The notes under the pieces: model-generated
The model's input: the letters and a program-made list of their open reading frames with translations, nothing else
The model's database searches: none
Told to the model about the DNA's origin: nothing
Shown: one piece after another, positions 61,116-64,000 of the stretch
How positions within the stretch are numbered: position 1 is the stretch's first letter
Layout: each line of letters begins with the position of its first letter
Translations under genes and position numbers: made by a program
Assembly (NCBI RefSeq): GCF_024433635.1
Contig: NZ_WNJZ01000005.1
Location: 54,302-118,301, forward strand
Length of the DNA stretch: 64,000 nucleotides
Source of the DNA: Ruminococcus sp. zg-924
GTDB taxonomy: Bacteria > Bacillota > Clostridia > Oscillospirales > Acutalibacteraceae
Reading direction: 5' to 3'

Positions 61116-61144
61116 ATAATATTCCTAAGTCCTTTTTTTGTCAA
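61116..61144 (-). promoter_or_regulatory. Promoter of the alpha/beta hydrolase gene
   Basis: TTGACA (61139-61144) and TATTAT (61116-61121) on the minus strand, 17 bases apart. Confidence 0.72.
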
Positions 61145-61259
61145 TAGATTAATTCCAAAAAATGTTTTTTAGCTTTTTTACTGTTTTATAGTCGAATAAT
61201 TATTATATTTAATTAAGGCAATGGAATTTATTACATTTTTGACAATATTTAATAATCTA

Positions 61260-61288
61260 TTGACATCTTAAAGCAAAAACAACATAAT
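61260..61288 (+). promoter_or_regulatory. Promoter of the ABC exporter pair
   Basis: TTGACA (61260-61265) and CATAAT (61283-61288) on the plus strand, 17 bases apart. Confidence 0.65.
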
Positions 61289-61383
61289 TAAGTAAATAAG
61301 ATCAAATAATGTCGGGGAGGTTAATGTAAAACAAATATTTACTAATTCTTAATCAAATTTGAAAAAATAACGGAGGATTTATT

Positions 61384-62097
61384 ATGCTAAGAATTGAGCA
61401 TCTCACAAAGAGCTACGGTGACAAAAAGGCGGTTGACGACCTTTCGCTTCACATTAAGCCGGGAGAAATTTATGGCTTTATCGGCCACAACGGAGCCGGC
61501 AAAACAACAACCATTAAGGCTTGCTGCGGTATATTGCGCTTTGATAACGGCGAAATATATGTTGATGGCACATCTGTTAAAACAAACCCGATTGAATGTA
61601 AATCAAAAATTGCATACATACCGGACAATCCTGATTTGTACGATTATATGACAGGTGTTCAATACCTTAATTTTGTGGCTGATATTTTTGCTGTGAGCGC
61701 TGAGGATCGTCAAAGCCGAATTCACAAGTATGCGGACGCATTTGAGATAACAAAAGACCTTGCACAGCCGCTAAGCGCATACTCGCATGGTATGAAACAG
61801 AAGCTTGCAATTATCTCTGCGCTTATTCACAACCCGAAGCTTGTTATAATGGACGAACCGTTTGTTGGTCTTGACCCTAAGGCTTCGCATCTGCTAAAAG
61901 GCCTTATGCGTGACATTTGTGACAACGGCGGAGCGATATTCTTTTCGACACACGTTTTGGAGGTTGCAGAAAAGCTTTGCGACAAGGTAGCAATTATAAA
62001 AGGCGGAAAGCTTATAAAATCAGGCGACATGGACGAGGTTAAGGGCGACGATTCACTTGAAGAGGTATTCCTTGAACTGGAGGACGAAAAATGCTGA
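61384..62097 (+). CDS. ABC exporter ATPase
   Basis: The 237-residue protein starts behind ACGGAGGATTTATT. Walker A GHNGAGKTT, signature SAYSHGMKQKLAI (SHGMK variant), Walker B LVIMDEPFVGLD and H loop STHVLEVA are present. The gene overlaps its permease by seven bases. It is the energy subunit of an ABC-2-like exporter. Confidence 0.92.
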   Translation: MLRIEHLTKSYGDKKAVDDLSLHIKPGEIYGFIGHNGAGKTTTIKACCGILRFDNGEIYVDGTSVKTNPIECKSKIAYIPDNPDLYDYMTGVQYLNFVADIFAVSAEDRQSRIHKYADAFEITKDLAQPLSAYSHGMKQKLAIISALIHNPKLVIMDEPFVGLDPKASHLLKGLMRDICDNGGAIFFSTHVLEVAEKLCDKVAIIKGGKLIKSGDMDEVKGDDSLEEVFLELEDEKC

Positions 62098-63683
62098 AAA
62101 CACTACTAAAAAAAGAGTTGCAAGGAATACTGACCGTTATTTTTCAAAACACTAAAAACAACCAGCGGCGCAGCACAGGTTCTATTGTTGCTACCTGCGT
62201 AGCTTTAGGACTTCTTTACGCTATATTTTGCGCTTTCTTCTTTGTTCTCAGCGGTATGCTTTGCATGCCGATGGTTTTAATAGGAATGGACTGGCTATAC
62301 TTTGCGTTAATCGGTCTTGCTGCAATAATTATGGGTGTATTCGGCAGTGTTTTTACCACATATGCAACCCTGTATCAGGCTAAAGATAATGAAATGCTGC
62401 TCGCTATGCCAATTCCACCGTCCAAAATTTTATTTGCAAGAATGTTTGCCGTTTGGATAATGGGATTTTTCTTTGAAGCTCTTGTATTTGTTCCGTGCAT
62501 GATTATGTACTGGATAACAACGCCGCCGCAGATTCTTTCGGTAATTTGTCCGCTGCTTGTTATGCTTTTCTTATCTTTATTCATTCTCACCTTAACCTGC
62601 ATTTTAGGTTGGGTAGTTGCCCTTGTAGCGTCTAAGCTTAAGCGCAAAAATATTATTACAGTTATACTTTCACTTGCATTTTTTGCAGCGTATTACTACT
62701 TCTATTCTCAAGCATACAGAATTATTGGTGCGATTGTTGATAACAGCAAGGAAGTTGGCGAAACCATTAAAAGAATGTTGTTTCCGATTTATCATATGGG
62801 ACTTGCGTCAACAGGAAATCCGATATCGCTGCTTATTACCGCTGCAATAGTAATTGCTCTGTTTGCTTTGGTATACTGGGTTCTGTCACGAAGCTTTTTG
62901 AAAATAGCAACCTCAAATAAAGGTACGGCTAAGGTTAAATACAAGGAAAAAAAGCTAACAAAAAGCAGTGTAAGCGGAGCTTTGCTGCGCAAGGAATTCA
63001 AGCGATTTATAGGCAGCTCAACATATATGCTCAACTGCGGTTTGGGCAGTGTTTTTACAATCGTAGCCGCAGTATTCATATTGATAAAAAGCAGCGATAT
63101 TAATGAGCTTTTTAACCTAACACCGCAAATGGCTGATTTGAAAGTTATAGCAGCCGCTGCTGTTATTGCTTTTACTGCCTCAATGAACGACATAACGGCT
63201 CCGTCTATATCACTTGAGGGTAAGAATATCTGGATTTTGCAGTCAATGCCTGTATCAGCATGGCAGGTGCTTAAAGCAAAGATGAAGCTTCACCTTTATA
63301 TTTCGGCGGTTCCGGTATTGATTTTTGCATTATGCACTGACATTGTGTTCATCCCGGACATTCCCTCTGCGATTATCTTGCCAATTTTCTCAGTAATATT
63401 TGTTTTATTCAATGCAACTATGGGGTTGGCTATAAATTTAAAATCGCCAAATTTGACATGGACAAACGAAACTGTTGCAGTTAAGCAAAGTATGGGTATT
63501 TTGCTGACCTTATTCGGCGGCTGGGGAGTTATTGTTTTATTTGCTCTGCTTTATTTTCTAACAATGTTCATTGTTACTCCTGCGATTTTCCTGTTATGCT
63601 GTACTGTTTTGATTGCAGCTGTAACGGCTCTTTTGCTCTACTGGTTGAAAAACAGAGGAACAAGAATTTTTGAAAGTTTGTAA
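62091..63683 (+). CDS. ABC-2-like exporter permease (large)
   Basis: The 530-residue protein overlaps the ATPase gene by seven bases and has about 12 predicted membrane helices. It includes TYATLYQAKDNEMLLAMPIP in the cytosolic loop and a second half with LLRKEFKRFIGSSTYMLNCG, which suggests two fused permease halves. This type of large permease is common in Clostridia next to a single ATPase. The exported substrate is not known. Confidence 0.85.
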   Translation: MLKTLLKKELQGILTVIFQNTKNNQRRSTGSIVATCVALGLLYAIFCAFFFVLSGMLCMPMVLIGMDWLYFALIGLAAIIMGVFGSVFTTYATLYQAKDNEMLLAMPIPPSKILFARMFAVWIMGFFFEALVFVPCMIMYWITTPPQILSVICPLLVMLFLSLFILTLTCILGWVVALVASKLKRKNIITVILSLAFFAAYYYFYSQAYRIIGAIVDNSKEVGETIKRMLFPIYHMGLASTGNPISLLITAAIVIALFALVYWVLSRSFLKIATSNKGTAKVKYKEKKLTKSSVSGALLRKEFKRFIGSSTYMLNCGLGSVFTIVAAVFILIKSSDINELFNLTPQMADLKVIAAAAVIAFTASMNDITAPSISLEGKNIWILQSMPVSAWQVLKAKMKLHLYISAVPVLIFALCTDIVFIPDIPSAIILPIFSVIFVLFNATMGLAINLKSPNLTWTNETVAVKQSMGILLTLFGGWGVIVLFALLYFLTMFIVTPAIFLLCCTVLIAAVTALLLYWLKNRGTRIFESL

Positions 63684-63757
63684 TTACATATTGTCAGAGG
63701 TTTAAAACTGAGCCGTCTACACCTTTCACACGCTGCGCTTAAGCTTAAAGTCGGCTT

Positions 63758-63775
63758 GTGTCGGGTTACCGACAC
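63758..63775. terminator. Hairpin after the exporter operon
   Basis: GTGTCGG and CCGACAC pair perfectly around GTTA, with CTGCG/CGCAG pairing farther out. No T run follows, so it is a weak terminator call. Confidence 0.35.
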
Positions 63776-63874
63776 GCAGTATATGATTTAGGCTTTGAGC
63801 GAAAATTCAGCAAAGCTAACAACTCTATATCTCAGATAAAATTAAATCAAAAGGCAACAAAAATCCCTTGAACA

Positions 63875-64000
63875 GTGAACAAGTCCGTAAAAAATGGACA
63901 ATAGAAAAAAGACCCCTCTTGATGTAGAATATACATCAGGAGGGATATTTTTATGCCAAGAAGTTATCGACATGTAAAGGAATATGAAACAGAAATAATA
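63875..64000 (+). mobile_element. Left end of an IS3-like insertion sequence (start approximate)
   Basis: TGAACAAGTCCG-AAAAATGGACA-like sequence at about 63875-63905 resembles IS3-family terminal repeats. The transposase start follows at 63953. The element continues beyond the window. Confidence 0.5.
63953..64000 (+). CDS. IS3-family transposase, first 16 codons
   Basis: An ATG behind CAGGAGGGATATTTTT opens MPRSYRHVKEYETEII. I recognise this as the start of a common clostridial IS3-type OrfA-like transposase with an HTH domain to follow. The gene is cut off by the right edge of the window, so the assignment is tentative. Confidence 0.55.
   Translation, partial: MPRSYRHVKEYETEII

Larger units (their letters stand above)
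61065..61383. other. Gene-free divergent promoter region
   Basis: This 319-base A+T-rich region separates the hydrolase from the ABC exporter. It holds the two promoters listed separately. A second TTGACA at 61239 lies 20 bases upstream of the plus-strand one. I see no gene or structured leader. Confidence 0.6.

Overview
The window looks like a chromosome segment of a spore-forming, Gram-positive Clostridia member, most likely an anaerobic gut Ruminococcaceae/Oscillospiraceae species. The signs are strong AGGAGG-type ribosome sites, consensus sigma-A promoters, sporulation genes (spoIIIAA, an intact sigK, a SleB-type hydrolase with a GerQ-like protein), an ECF transporter module and a dockerin-bearing wall enzyme. 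Base composition looks moderately A+T rich. Genus is an inference; no rRNA is present.

Layout. 1-1270: the 5' end of spoIIIAA, a small conserved gene, then tRNA-Ser(UGA), tRNA-Ser(GCU), tRNA-Arg(CCU) and the 5' half of a tRNA-Ser(CGA). 1268-20407: a mobilizable island of about 19.1 kb that split that tRNA in its anticodon loop; the 3' half reappears at 20400-20455. The island carries an intact tRNA-Ser(CGA) just inside its left end, a tyrosine integrase with an in-frame stop, an IS110-type insertion sequence, ParB-like, MobC and ribbon-helix-helix genes around an oriT-like hairpin region, a RepA-like ATPase, several small HTH proteins, two AAA/DUF234-type ATPases, a phosphoesterase, TnpV/DUF6809, and a defence-type operon: HTH-fused C5 methyltransferase, MORC/MutL-like GHKL ATPase, Z1 helicase, PD-(D/E)XK nuclease and a small unknown protein.

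20667-30910: a DUF305 gene, then a seven-gene operon on the minus strand with two Ser/Thr kinases, an FHA protein, two PP2C phosphatases, a secreted trypsin-like protease with a cytosolic FHA domain, and a VWA protein with a cytosolic FHA domain. It appears to be a self-contained transmembrane phospho-signalling system.

31144-42437: a PfkB sugar kinase, a four-gene ABC-2 exporter behind a LytTR/GHKL two-component system, SleB and GerQ-like spore genes, hemW, prfC and sigK (with a hairpin covering its ribosome site). 42434-46848: a dockerin-BIG2-CHAP wall hydrolase and two L,D-transpeptidase-like proteins, one with a zinc-ribbon head. 46931-59940: housekeeping genes on the minus strand in probable operons: ruvC-ruvA-ruvB-glmM-methyltransferase-ecfA1-ecfA2-ecfT-truA-DUF5711-cvpA-pgsA-Clp ATPase. 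60108-63683: an alpha/beta hydrolase and an ABC exporter. The window ends in the start of an IS3-type transposase gene.

The strongest candidates for something new are the tRNA-replacing island, the MORC/Z1 defence operon it carries, and the kinase/FHA/VWA/protease operon.
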